A stretch of DNA of 64,000 bases. Origin: JAGVPT01 sp963717445. GTDB lineage: Bacteria > Bacteroidota > Ignavibacteria > UBA10030 > UBA8401. The notes beneath the pieces are model-generated. The model worked only from the letters and a program-made list of their open reading frames with translations. It ran no database searches and had not been told where the DNA came from. The DNA is taken from positions 1,116,001 through 1,180,000 of the forward strand of contig OY970334.1 of NCBI GenBank assembly GCA_963717445.1, given 5' to 3'. Below are positions 17,426 through 26,443 of this stretch, one piece after another (position 1 is the stretch's first letter; each line of letters starts with the position of its first letter). The position numbers and the translations under genes were made by a program.

Positions 17426-19279
17426 TCAACAACAGCCGAATTCCGGCGGGTCGGACTTCCCGTCCCGGGCATAGACCAATTGCCCCCCGGTAAAATATTC
17501 TTTCTTCACCAAAATGCGATACCAGCGCCTTCCCGAATCGATCAAAATGATGGCAGCACAAAGCATAATAATTACCGTGAGAACGGAATTGAGATATCCC
17601 TGAAACATTGTCGCCGGGTTGTTTGTCATCGGCAGAAAATTATCGGTGATATTCAAAAAGCCTGCAGAGAACGTCGTGATGGAGACGAACACAAGGGGTA
17701 CAATCGCCACCCACACGTACTTTTCCTTCCCCGAGTTGATAATGGCAGTCGCCGCCACACACAATGCCACACTTGCGAGTAATTGGTTCGCGACGCCGAA
17801 CATTGGCCAGATGCTGCTGATGTTTCCCGTGTGAATAAAATAGGCCCATGCAAAAACAATGAACCCGGTTGAAATGAGAGTCCCCGGCATCCAGTTTGTT
17901 CTCTCAAACGGCTTATAGAACTTGCCGACAAATTCCTGGACAAGAAATCTACCGATACGCGTTCCGGCATCAATCGTGGTCAAGATAAAGAGGGCTTCGA
18001 ACATGATGGCGAAATGATACCAGTATGACATCAACCCTTTCATTCCTGGAAGCGCACTGAAGATTTGAGCGAACCCAACGGCAAGCGAGACGGCTCCGCC
18101 GGGACGCCCCGCGATTGTCTCGCCGACTTCCCGCGCGAGCTCGTTAAGATTTACTGTTGAAACTCCCATTGCAGCAAATTTTTGAGCTGGAACGTTGATC
18201 GCAAAATAATCGCCCGGGAACAACGAACTTGCCGCAACGAGAGCGATGATCCCGACCAAGCCTTCCATAAGCATGGCACCGTACCCGATCATCCGTGCTT
18301 GGCTTTCTTTATCGAGCATTTTCGGTGTCGTGCCTGAAGAAACGAGCGCGTGAAAGCCGGAAATTGCCCCGCATGCAATCGTCACAAAAACGAAGGGGAA
18401 AATTTTCCCCGGAATAATTGGACCGCCCCCATGAATAAATTCCGTCACCATCGGCATTTTTAATTCCGGCATGACGACAAACACACCGAGCACAAGCGCC
18501 GCGATAGTTCCGATTTTCATGTACGAACTCAAATAATCGCGCGGGGCAAGAAGCAGCCACACCGGAAGAATTGATGCAATAAATCCATACGCGGCCATCA
18601 AATTTATTATCCCGGTTTTTGAAAATGTAAAATACGGCTCAAGCCACGAGCCGGGGATGTAGCTGCCTACAAAGACAGAAATGAGAACGCCTATGACTCC
18701 GATAACACTCGCTTCGGCAATTCTTCCTTTCCGAATCCTGTACATATAGAGGCCGACAAATAACGCAAGAGGGATCGTCATTGCGATGGTAAACGTTCCC
18801 CATGCACTATCATGAAGAGCGTTGGCGACGGCAAGGCCAAGCCCGGCCAGTGCGATCACCACGATAAAGAGAATTGCAATTGAAGCAATCATCCCGGAAA
18901 GCGGACTTACTTCATGCCTTGCGATTTCAGCCAGCGATTTCCCGTTCCGGCGAATGGAGAGGCCGAGAATGAGAAAATCGTGAACGGCACCGCCGAGCAC
19001 AACTCCGATCAACAGCCACAAGAATCCCGGAAGAAATCCGAATTGCGCTGCGAGAACGGGGCCGATCAGCGGTCCGGCTCCAGAAATAGCCGCGAAATGA
19101 TGTCCGAACAAAACCCACTTATTTGTCGGTATGTAGTTATTGCCGTCGTTAAAAGTATGCGCCGGCGTCGTCCGGTTGTCGTTCAGCGCAATAACTTTTG
19201 CAGCGATAAACGCGCTGTAATACCGGTACATAATCGCCATAACACACATGGCACCGAGCAAAAACGGGAAAGCATTCAT
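17426..19279 (-). CDS. cstA: Carbon starvation protein CstA-type transporter
   Basis: A polytopic inner-membrane protein of 617 residues, near the short CstA forms (E. coli CstA is about 700). CstA-family proteins take up peptides or pyruvate under carbon limitation. Visible family blocks are NDNRTTPAHTFNDGNNYIPT, GHHFAAISGAGPLIGPVLAAQ, SGTTPKMLDKESQARMIGYG and WPMFGVANQLLA. About 15-16 hydrophobic segments are present. It is flanked by a downstream terminator and seems to be transcribed alone. The substrate cannot be told from sequence. Confidence 0.93.
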   Translation of the reverse strand: MNAFPFLLGAMCVMAIMYRYYSAFIAAKVIALNDNRTTPAHTFNDGNNYIPTNKWVLFGHHFAAISGAGPLIGPVLAAQFGFLPGFLWLLIGVVLGGAVHDFLILGLSIRRNGKSLAEIARHEVSPLSGMIASIAILFIVVIALAGLGLAVANALHDSAWGTFTIAMTIPLALFVGLYMYRIRKGRIAEASVIGVIGVLISVFVGSYIPGSWLEPYFTFSKTGIINLMAAYGFIASILPVWLLLAPRDYLSSYMKIGTIAALVLGVFVVMPELKMPMVTEFIHGGGPIIPGKIFPFVFVTIACGAISGFHALVSSGTTPKMLDKESQARMIGYGAMLMEGLVGIIALVAASSLFPGDYFAINVPAQKFAAMGVSTVNLNELAREVGETIAGRPGGAVSLAVGFAQIFSALPGMKGLMSYWYHFAIMFEALFILTTIDAGTRIGRFLVQEFVGKFYKPFERTNWMPGTLISTGFIVFAWAYFIHTGNISSIWPMFGVANQLLASVALCVAATAIINSGKEKYVWVAIVPLVFVSITTFSAGFLNITDNFLPMTNNPATMFQGYLNSVLTVIIMLCAAIILIDSGRRWYRILVKKEYFTGGQLVYARDGKSDPPEFGCC

Positions 19280-19317
19280 AGAATCGGCAGAATGTGTTGG
19301 GTGTATGATATTGTACT

Positions 19318-19402
19318 ATTTTCGATTTGCAATTTCCAATTGCCGAATGATTTCCCACCGGCTCTTTTTTCAATCGTAAATCGGAAATTGTAAATCGTAA
19401 AT
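19318..19402. repeat. Degenerate AATCGTAAATC junction repeats
   Basis: Between cstA and yraN lies a cluster of degenerate units such as TCGATTTGCAATTTCCAATT and AATCGTAAATCGGAAATTGT. They are in the same style as other gene-junction repeats in this window but have a different unit sequence. No gene is visible. Confidence 0.55.
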
Positions 19403-19403
19403 G

Positions 19404-19757
19404 CTAAAAAGCATTCTTGTAGTGCACAAATTTCTTTATCCCCTTCTCAACCGTGATTGCAACAACATCGAACCGGCAAAAAATATTCTTCAACTTCTTT
19501 TCTTGAAGATAGCCCTCTGCTGTTCGACGGATGAGCTCCTGTTTTGCCGGCGTAACTGATTCCTCCGGCGAACCGAACCGAATGCTGCGTCGCAACTTTA
19601 CTTCGACGAATACAAGATCGTCGCCGTCTTTCGCCACAACATCGATCTCACCGTGATTGAATGTATAGTTCCGGTCAAGGATGGCAAAGCCCTGACGTTG
19701 TAAGTATGAAACAGCACTACGTTCGCCACTATCCCCCATCGCTCTTGTCGATCTCAT
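19404..19757 (-). CDS. yraN: YraN/UPF0102 family nuclease-like protein
   Basis: A protein of 117 residues from the ATG that has ATAAGGAAAC upstream; a second ATG six codons in is equally plausible. Family marks are GDSGERSAVSYLQRQGFAIL, then NHGEIDVVAKDGDDLVFVEVKLR, which holds the D/ExK nuclease-fold residues. YraN proteins are predicted Holliday-junction-resolvase-like nucleases of uncertain role. In many genomes yraN follows rnhB, as here, though a 550-bp structured gap separates them. A start still further upstream would need TTG. Confidence 0.9.
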   Translation of the reverse strand: MRSTRAMGDSGERSAVSYLQRQGFAILDRNYTFNHGEIDVVAKDGDDLVFVEVKLRRSIRFGSPEESVTPAKQELIRRTAEGYLQEKKLKNIFCRFDVVAITVEKGIKKFVHYKNAF

Positions 19758-19859
19758 CCCCCGTTTCCTTATATCAAGCTGCGCGTTCCATCCCAAAGAT
19801 ACAATTCACCGAAATGAATTCCAATATTCATCCATCGACGGTAGTGACTCATTTTGAAT

Positions 19860-20290
19860 GATATTCTCGAAGACATCTTTCTCTGGTGCCAGAGAAAGAA
19901 GCAAAGAGAGCTTCTCGTCCGAAGGACCCCTATTGGGGAATCGGAATGCTGGCAATGCTTTCCCGCACACAGGCAAGAGAAAACGGCACACGGAAGCCAC
20001 CTGCACATGCCAGCCGTTTTCTCAACGCGCGCATCGCCCCTTCCCCGTACTGCCTCCGATTCCGAGGGTATAGCGCATGGAGCTTTTGCAACATCAACCG
20101 AAATCGTCAGGTGCGCGGGCAGGAAGGATTCAATCGAAGGGTTTCAATTTCGGTGCTTGAGCATCGTACTATAATATTCAACGCTCACTTGCACCGAAAT
20201 TGACGGCACGAGCGGTTGGAATTGAATCCGTGTGTTACGATTTCGAGGGATTTCTTTGGTTACTTTCTTTCTCGGAAAGAAAGTAACGTA
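19860..20290. repeat. Nested-palindrome non-coding region
   Basis: No convincing gene lies between yraN and rnhB. The stretch instead folds into several perfect stems. (1) 19877-19886 pairs with 19889-19898. (2) 19937-19945 pairs with 20055-20063 and encloses 19977-19987 paired with 20013-20023. (3) 20099-20107 pairs with 20237-20245, enclosing 20126-20134 with 20221-20229, which encloses 20144-20156 with 20191-20203 and 20158-20162 with 20183-20187. (4) 20259-20271 pairs with 20275-20287, a 13-bp stem with a 3-nt loop. Structured RNA, a palindromic mobile repeat or a stack of terminators are all possible. Both strands give short open frames, but none with a family signature. Confidence 0.65.
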
Positions 20291-20309
20291 CACTGACACC
20301 AGCAGAACG

Positions 20310-21014
20310 TCAGGTGCTCGTTTTTTCTTTCTCAAAATGAGTCGCTACTCCATCGATCACATCGTGTGTTGAATCTAAAACCGGAACGTGAAAAGATCTT
20401 CGGTGAATTTCGGAAAGACCATACCGGTAAATCGCGGCAACATGTTCCCGTGTCCCGTACCCCTTGTGTTTTGCAAATCCGTACTGAGGGAAGACCCTGT
20501 CATATTCTTTCATGAGCTCATCCCGCGTCACCTTCGCAATAATAGAAGCTGCCGCAATAGAGTGCGACAACGCGTCTCCTTTCACAACATTTTCCACCGG
20601 AATATTCTCATGACGAAAAAAATTTCCATCAACAAGGAGTTGCTCCGGCTGAATCTTCAATTGCTCAATCGCTTTATGCATCGCAAGCATCGACGCCTGC
20701 AAAATGTTGATCCGGTCGATCACCTCATGGCTCACCGTTCCAATACCCACGGCAATGGCTTGCTGGAAGATCGCGTGGTAAAGGGAATTTCGTCTATGTT
20801 CTGAAAGTTTTTTCGAATCGTCGACAAAAGGGATGCAAACATCCGGTTTAAAAATAACGGCGGCAGCAACAACAGGACCCGCAAGCGGACCTCTTCCCGC
20901 CTCGTCGACTCCGGCAACGAGAAGGATATTCCTCTGCCAGTACTTTCGCTCGAAATAATGGAAGCCTCTTATTTCTTCATTCTTTATTGCTGGAAGGATA
21001 CCCTTATCTGTCAT
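20310..21014 (-). CDS. rnhB: Ribonuclease HII
   Basis: RNase HII nicks RNA-DNA hybrids and removes misincorporated ribonucleotides. From the ATG at 21014 the protein has 234 residues. The catalytic region reads VAGVDEAGRGPLAGPVVAAAV (first Asp-Glu pair). Later acidic positions lie in LLVDGNFF and in the HSIAAASIIAKVTRDELM block, and KHKGYGTREHVAAI closes the domain. A short N-terminal extension of about 30 residues precedes the core. The frame extends upstream into the ubiA stop, but I prefer the internal ATG. It sits 37 bp after ubiA. Confidence 0.93.
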   Translation of the reverse strand: MTDKGILPAIKNEEIRGFHYFERKYWQRNILLVAGVDEAGRGPLAGPVVAAAVIFKPDVCIPFVDDSKKLSEHRRNSLYHAIFQQAIAVGIGTVSHEVIDRINILQASMLAMHKAIEQLKIQPEQLLVDGNFFRHENIPVENVVKGDALSHSIAAASIIAKVTRDELMKEYDRVFPQYGFAKHKGYGTREHVAAIYRYGLSEIHRRSFHVPVLDSTHDVIDGVATHFEKEKTST

Positions 21015-21051
21015 CGGATATTTCCCTTGATTCTTTGCCGTCCATCGAACT

Positions 21052-21876
21052 TCAGCCCAGGTATATCGCAATCAAGCCGATAAGCATATCGTACTTGAGA
21101 ATGGTGCTAAGACGGTTCAGGTTTTTCGGCGTCGTATCTTTCCACAGTGAGAAAAGCACAAACGCGATAACACAATTGACGCCAGCCATGACAATGATAA
21201 AATAGACTATCCCATATTGACGATTGGCGAACGGAATGATCGTTGAACCGACAACCGCAAGTAGGAACACCGTTGCGACAACGGCAGCCGATGTCATCCC
21301 GTATTTGATTGGAAACGTTGCTGCGTGCTGGTGTGCATCACCTTCAACATCTTCCATGTCTTTTATCAGTTCACGGCCGACATTAATGAGAAACGCGAAA
21401 AGCCCGGGAATTGTCGCCCGCCCAATATTACCGACCGCGGCACCGCCGTAAATAAACGCCAAGCCGGTAAGAAGTCCTACGGCCAAATTTCCAAAAAGAG
21501 GAGTGCTTTTCAATTTGTAGCTGTAAATAAAAACGAGAAGGGCGGCGCCTATTGCAATCGCTTGCGCATTCGAATGTAAAAAAAGATTCAACAACAAACC
21601 AACGCCGGTCAGGAGAGCATAGAAGAATGCAGCCGCCGGGGGAGAAACGGTGCCGCTCGGAATCGGCCGGGCGGGTTTATTGACGCGGTCGATCTCCGCG
21701 TCAAAAATATCGTTGACCACCATCCCGCCGCCGCCGATCAATCCGGCAGCAATCGACGCAACGATCATCGCCGGTATCTGTTCGGCTTTTCCACCGGCAA
21801 GAAGGCATGAGACGAACACCGATGCAACGGTAATGATGAAATTCGACGGGCGGAGAAGAACAACGTAGCGATTCAC
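21052..21876 (-). CDS. UbiA-family prenyltransferase
   Basis: A polytopic membrane enzyme of 274 residues, read from a GTG start. It carries the two Asp-rich motifs of the family: NDIFDAEIDRVNKPARPIPSG near 65-86 (NDxxDxxxD) and KDMEDVEGDAHQHAATFPIK near 172-191. UbiA enzymes transfer a prenyl chain to an aromatic ring or to an alcohol such as geranylgeranylglycerol phosphate. The wording is closest to the archaeal and Bacteroidota group annotated as geranylgeranylglycerol-phosphate geranylgeranyltransferase. A quinone or heme role is not excluded. Confidence 0.85.
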   Translation of the reverse strand: MNRYVVLLRPSNFIITVASVFVSCLLAGGKAEQIPAMIVASIAAGLIGGGGMVVNDIFDAEIDRVNKPARPIPSGTVSPPAAAFFYALLTGVGLLLNLFLHSNAQAIAIGAALLVFIYSYKLKSTPLFGNLAVGLLTGLAFIYGGAAVGNIGRATIPGLFAFLINVGRELIKDMEDVEGDAHQHAATFPIKYGMTSAAVVATVFLLAVVGSTIIPFANRQYGIVYFIIVMAGVNCVIAFVLFSLWKDTTPKNLNRLSTILKYDMLIGLIAIYLG

Positions 21877-21967
21877 GAACTATGGCCAATGATTAGAGTT
21901 GTAGTCATTTAAATGCCGCGGCGGCGGATCCGTGCCCGCCGGTCGTCGCTGGCGGTTTGATTGCCGA

Positions 21968-23770
21968 TTAAAAATCGTTGGCGATCCCGAAATGGATTTT
22001 GGCATCGCTAAACCCGTTTCCCGCGCCGAGCGCAAAGCTCACCTGAAAAATGCCCAGCGACGTATCAAGACGTGTTCCTACTCCATAACCGTACAAAAAT
22101 TTTTCCTGGGACGGAATGGAATGAAGGGCATCGGGAGGTCTGGAAAAATACCCGGCGTCAAAAAAACCGAAAAAATTGGAAAGCCGTCCGGTCAGGAACC
22201 GATATTCGAAATTTGACCAGAGCACCTGGGAGCCGAAAAACTGGTTCTCAAGATAACCGCGCACGGTATTCGTCCCTCCGATCTGGAACAAATCGCTCTC
22301 TTCCAATTCGCTGGACGTAATTTTCTTTCCGTGAAACCCAACCAGCAATACCTGTCTCGTCAAGAGCGGAAGATAAAATTCCATGTCCATGGAAAACTGC
22401 TCGACAAGAAAACTCTGATCCGGTGCAAGCGACAAATACTGATCAGGTCCCGTAATTTTTTTAGTGCCGCGGCTGTATGTTGTTGCGTAATCAATTCCCG
22501 ACGTCGGATTGCGAGGATCATCGCGCGTATCGTAGTGGATTTCGCCTCCCAACGAGAGGATGTTGCTTTCGAACACGGTAAAGTACGTTAAATTTGCAGA
22601 GGGAACAACGGACTCCTGATTGAGCGTAGCGGCAATTGACAATTCCGTTGTAAGACTAATGTCGGCCCTGAGATTGAATGTGGTTTTAATATACGTCGAA
22701 TCTTGTTTGCGCTGGAGAATGCCGAGGCCGGCATTCACCGGATAGCCCGCAATCCATGGTTCGTTGTAGTCTGCTTCGAGCTCCTGAGTAAGCTGATTTT
22801 CCCTCTGCCAGCGCACAACGGCTTTCCGCCCTGTTCCGAATAGATTTCTCATCGACACAAACACATTGCCCGTGAAATATCCGCTCCCCCCTCCGGCCGC
22901 GGGGGGGACATAGCCGACAATGCCGTCGAAATTATTCGTGTTTCCTTCTCGTACGCCTATCGATATCCCTCCCGTAACGCTATCGGTCGAACCGGGGTCG
23001 CGTGAAAGATACAACTGCGGTTCCCCCACTGAAGAAAAAATTCCAAGCCGCTCGAGCCTTCGCCGGATGGCGTCAACTTCTTCCTGATCATAGATCTCGT
23101 ACGGCCGAAGATACGCTTCCCGTGCAACGACATTGCTCCGCGTCAAGGTATTCCCTTCGACTTTGATTTCGGTAAGATACACGCGCGGTCCTTCAGTGAC
23201 TGCAAGAACGAATGATAATTTTGAGGCGTCAAGAGGGTCAATCGCGAGGGAATCGACATGCACCTTCACCAGAGGATAACCGATATCTTCGTAACGCGTA
23301 ATGAGATCATCGATGTCTTTCTCAAGCGTCGCTTGGTTTAGAACTGCACCGGGGGTTGTCTCAAGCCTCTTGCGGATGTCGTCGGAGGAAAAAACCGTTG
23401 TACCGGTTATTCCGATACGGGAAATTAGAGATTGCTTCCCTTCATCCAAAAAAAAATCCAGCCCGACGGTTGCGCTGTCCGCAGAAAAAGTGCGTTGAAC
23501 TGAATCGACTCGTGCAAAAAAGAAACTTTCATCACGATAGTGGCTCACCAGCGATTGAATGGAAGTGCGCAGCCGTTCTTGAGAGAATTCGGTCCCCGGG
23601 GAAAAAGGAAGGAATTCGAGCAATTCGCGTTGAGAAAAATAATGATTACCGTAAAATCCTATCGAAGCGACTTTCGGCTGAGAGAAAAGAGCGGAGGGGA
23701 AAAATCCCATCACGATACATAATCCGAGCAGTTGTCGATGTCGCGTGAACGGCGATACGGTGGTACGCAT
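21968..23770 (-). CDS. BamA/TamA-type outer membrane protein with POTRA domains
   Basis: I start at MRTTVSPFTRHRQ, giving 600 residues with a signal peptide ending near SALFSQ. Periplasmic POTRA-like repeats follow (KVASIGFYGNHYFSQRELLE, SRIGITGTTVFSSDDIRKRL, LTEIKVEGNTLTRSNVVARE), three or four in all. The C-terminal half is an Omp85 barrel ending VSFALGAGNGFSDAKIHFGI. The conserved VRGY motif of the L6 loop is present in NTVRGYLENQFFG. Omp85 proteins insert barrels or move proteins across the outer membrane. It is shorter than BamA (about 800), so a TamA-like or lineage-specific paralogue is likely. It follows the GWxTD gene by 16 bp. Confidence 0.88.
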   Translation of the reverse strand: MRTTVSPFTRHRQLLGLCIVMGFFPSALFSQPKVASIGFYGNHYFSQRELLEFLPFSPGTEFSQERLRTSIQSLVSHYRDESFFFARVDSVQRTFSADSATVGLDFFLDEGKQSLISRIGITGTTVFSSDDIRKRLETTPGAVLNQATLEKDIDDLITRYEDIGYPLVKVHVDSLAIDPLDASKLSFVLAVTEGPRVYLTEIKVEGNTLTRSNVVAREAYLRPYEIYDQEEVDAIRRRLERLGIFSSVGEPQLYLSRDPGSTDSVTGGISIGVREGNTNNFDGIVGYVPPAAGGGSGYFTGNVFVSMRNLFGTGRKAVVRWQRENQLTQELEADYNEPWIAGYPVNAGLGILQRKQDSTYIKTTFNLRADISLTTELSIAATLNQESVVPSANLTYFTVFESNILSLGGEIHYDTRDDPRNPTSGIDYATTYSRGTKKITGPDQYLSLAPDQSFLVEQFSMDMEFYLPLLTRQVLLVGFHGKKITSSELEESDLFQIGGTNTVRGYLENQFFGSQVLWSNFEYRFLTGRLSNFFGFFDAGYFSRPPDALHSIPSQEKFLYGYGVGTRLDTSLGIFQVSFALGAGNGFSDAKIHFGIANDF

Positions 23771-23786
23771 GGTCCTTAAGGTGCCG

Positions 23787-25082
23787 CTATTTAGTGTGCT
23801 GGACCAAATCCCAAATCGGCGTGACGAGCTTGTAATCACCGAAACCAGATTCATCGACGAAAACAATTTGCGTGTTTAAATCGAAATAGGACCAAATTTC
23901 GTACGGCTTAGAATCAATCTCGAACGGATGGCGGTCGACGGTGCTTGGCGCGCCGAACAGGATGAACACCATGCCCATATCCGTTCGCCAGCCTTCGATA
24001 AAATGGGAGAAATGGTCGTTAGAATACTGAACACGGCTGTAGTATTCTTCCATATTGATGTTCCGTTGTGCGCCGCCGCTCGGGTCTCGCTTGCTCCAAA
24101 ACTCCTTGAAGAGCTTTTGCTTTTGCTCAAGAGTAGGGGCATCCATCATGGCATTATAGTCCTTGCTGCTTGCAATATACTTTGTTTCCCTGATCGCAAG
24201 GTCAAGGTCTTCAAGCGTTAACGGTACGGTTCCCCAACGCATCACGAAGCCACGCCGTTTTTCAACCGTGAAGGTCACGAGCGTATCGGAACTCCGAATT
24301 GTCTGTGCAACGACTTCCAACTGGTAGCCGCCGGCCGGAAACCGCGCGCTGTCGATCTTGGCTATCATTTCAGACTTTTTTCCATCAAGGCGGCGGCGCT
24401 CGCTCAGCGTGTACATCAATTTTTCCTTCTTGTCGAGCACCCGATATGTCAACGCAACCGAATCGGCTCCGGTTCGGTTATAGAGTTCGAAGAAAAACGA
24501 AAAACCGTGCAGAAGATCGTAGAGATTGCCCGAGACATTCGGGACAATTGTCGATTGTCCCCCTTCACGCGCGACATGATTCACCAGCATGATATCGCTG
24601 ACGGCAAACGGAGCGTCGCCATAATTTTGGACATTCATTTTCCTGGTTTGCGTAGAAGCTTTTCCAGATTCTTCTTCCCGCAATTCGGCACGCATCTCGT
24701 ACTCGCCGGGAGCCAATCTCAACGAACCCACAGCAGGATCATACTCTTTTCTCGATTGCGTCTCATCAAACGAATGAACATGAACCACTTCGTTCCATGT
24801 TTTCTCCACGACCTCATTTCCATCAGGATTAAGGATATCAATAGTAATTTCGTACCGTGCAATAAACCCGGAATCAACGGCGACGAATTGCAGCTCTTGG
24901 AACGGGACTTGAGTGTACACATCAATTCGTGCTGCCGACAAATCGTTCGACTGAAAACTCAACACGTCGAGAAAAAAATCGGGGTTGCCGGCGTTAACGT
25001 GTTCCGGACGGCGTTCTTCCTGAGCTTGAAGAGAACTGTTTTGGGCAAGAAGGAAGAACGCGCCGAGAATGAGTGTTCGCAT
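23787..25082 (-). CDS. GWxTD domain-containing secreted protein
   Basis: A 431-residue exported protein with a signal peptide (about 1-20, cut near SLQA). The C-terminal GWxTD domain is recognisable: EEYYSRVQYSNDHFSHFIEGWRTDMGMVFI, with the name motif GWRTD, followed by LFGAPSTVDRHPFEIDSKPYEIWSYF. The central part is beta-rich and may be an immunoglobulin-like domain. The function of GWxTD proteins is unknown. They are common in Ignavibacteria, Gemmatimonadota and Acidobacteria-type genomes. Close coupling to the Omp85 gene suggests a shared envelope role. Confidence 0.88.
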   Translation of the reverse strand: MRTLILGAFFLLAQNSSLQAQEERRPEHVNAGNPDFFLDVLSFQSNDLSAARIDVYTQVPFQELQFVAVDSGFIARYEITIDILNPDGNEVVEKTWNEVVHVHSFDETQSRKEYDPAVGSLRLAPGEYEMRAELREEESGKASTQTRKMNVQNYGDAPFAVSDIMLVNHVAREGGQSTIVPNVSGNLYDLLHGFSFFFELYNRTGADSVALTYRVLDKKEKLMYTLSERRRLDGKKSEMIAKIDSARFPAGGYQLEVVAQTIRSSDTLVTFTVEKRRGFVMRWGTVPLTLEDLDLAIRETKYIASSKDYNAMMDAPTLEQKQKLFKEFWSKRDPSGGAQRNINMEEYYSRVQYSNDHFSHFIEGWRTDMGMVFILFGAPSTVDRHPFEIDSKPYEIWSYFDLNTQIVFVDESGFGDYKLVTPIWDLVQHTK

Positions 25083-25131
25083 GGAGGCGGTATGCCGGTA
25101 ATAATACAGTTACTTCACTCGTACGTTGTGG

Positions 25132-26430
25132 TCAGACTGTCTCGCCATAGAGGTCGAACTCTGCGGCGTCGGTCACCAGTACATCAACAAATTCGCCGAC
25201 GGAAAGGTGTCGTGCATTCGCCGGTGTGATAAAAATTTCATTGTCTATATCCGGAGCATCCCACACTGTTCGCCCTATCAATGTTCCCTCTTCGCACCGC
25301 TCTACAACTGCGCGCGTTTTTTTCCCGATGCGTTCTTCGTTTCGTTCGCGTGATATTTCTCTCTGGACATCCATGACCCTCGCACGACGCGCTTCCTTCT
25401 CGTCGTAGGGAATCGGATCGCCGAGACCATACGCACCGGTCCCGTCCTCTTGCGAGTACGTAAACACGCCAAGCCGGTCAAAGCGCACGGCTTTAATAAA
25501 CTCGACCAGCTCTTCAACATCGCGTTCAGTTTCTGTTGGGTAGCCTGTGATGAGCGTCGTTCGCAAAGCGATATCGGGCACAGCACACCGTATCGAGTCG
25601 ATGAGCGATTCCGTCGCGCGCCTCGTTATTCCCCTCCTCATTGATTTGAGAACGTTATCAGCGGCATGCTGAATCGGCATGTCGAGGTACCGGCAAATGG
25701 TCGGGTTTTCTTGATAGACCTTCAATACGTCGAGGGGAAATTTTGCAGGATACGCGTACATCAAGCGGACCCATTCTAGTTCTTTCACGCCGGCAAGCGA
25801 ATTGAGCAATGATCCGAGGCTCCTTGCGCTGTAAAGATCCAGACCGTAATACGTCGTGTCCTGTCCGATAACGATAAGTTCTTTGACTCCTTTATCGACA
25901 AGTTTCATCACCTCGTCCATGATCTGACCGGAAGGTTTTGACCGATGGGCGCCGCGCATGAGGGGGATAGCGCAGAACGAGCAGGGGTTATCGCAGCCTT
26001 CCGAAATTTTCAAGTATGCGGAATACGAAGGCGTGGAAAGCTGACGCTCACCGAGTAATTCATATTTGTAATTTCCTCCAAGAGTATTGACGATTGTCGG
26101 CACATCGTTCGATCCGAAAAAACGGTCGACCTCGGGAATTTCTTTTGCGAGATCGTTATGGTAGCGCTCTGAAAGGCATCCCATGACGATGACTTTCTCG
26201 AGCTTCCCCTCATTTTTCAGCTTGACGGTCTCAAGAATCGTATCGACAGATTGTTTTTTCGCTTCGTCGATAAACCCGCACGTATTGACGACTGCGATGG
26301 ATGCCTCCGAAATATCGGAAGTTACTTCGAGGTCATTCCCCCGAAGCTGACTCCAGAGCGCCTCGGAATCAACTTGATTCTTTGCGCATCCAAGCGTGAT
26401 AATCTTGATCTTTTGGGATGGCTTTTCCAC
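25132..26430 (-). CDS. rimO: Ribosomal protein S12 methylthiotransferase RimO
   Basis: RimO is a radical-SAM enzyme that adds a methylthio group to an aspartate of ribosomal protein S12. The 432-residue length fits. It begins KIKIITLGCAKNQVDSEAL (UPF0004 cluster domain, cysteines in GCAKN, NTCGF and MGCLSER). The radical-SAM motif is SEGCDNPCSFCAIP (CxxxCxxC). The C-terminal TRAM domain is near DNEIFITPANARHLSVGEF. LGCAKNQVD and the absence of MiaB wording support RimO. The predicted start is GTG. Confidence 0.95.
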   Translation of the reverse strand: MEKPSQKIKIITLGCAKNQVDSEALWSQLRGNDLEVTSDISEASIAVVNTCGFIDEAKKQSVDTILETVKLKNEGKLEKVIVMGCLSERYHNDLAKEIPEVDRFFGSNDVPTIVNTLGGNYKYELLGERQLSTPSYSAYLKISEGCDNPCSFCAIPLMRGAHRSKPSGQIMDEVMKLVDKGVKELIVIGQDTTYYGLDLYSARSLGSLLNSLAGVKELEWVRLMYAYPAKFPLDVLKVYQENPTICRYLDMPIQHAADNVLKSMRRGITRRATESLIDSIRCAVPDIALRTTLITGYPTETERDVEELVEFIKAVRFDRLGVFTYSQEDGTGAYGLGDPIPYDEKEARRARVMDVQREISRERNEERIGKKTRAVVERCEEGTLIGRTVWDAPDIDNEIFITPANARHLSVGEFVDVLVTDAAEFDLYGETV

Positions 26431-26443
26431 ACAGGTCCTCTTC

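Noticed and set aside
20144..20335. A 63-codon minus-strand open frame and several plus-strand frames of 60-106 codons in the yraN-rnhB gap
   Set aside because: They follow the palindromes and show no family pattern; several run through the stems on both strands, as expected by chance.
23771..23866. An upstream extension of the Omp85 gene
   Set aside because: It overlaps the GWxTD gene and places the signal peptide away from the N-terminus.
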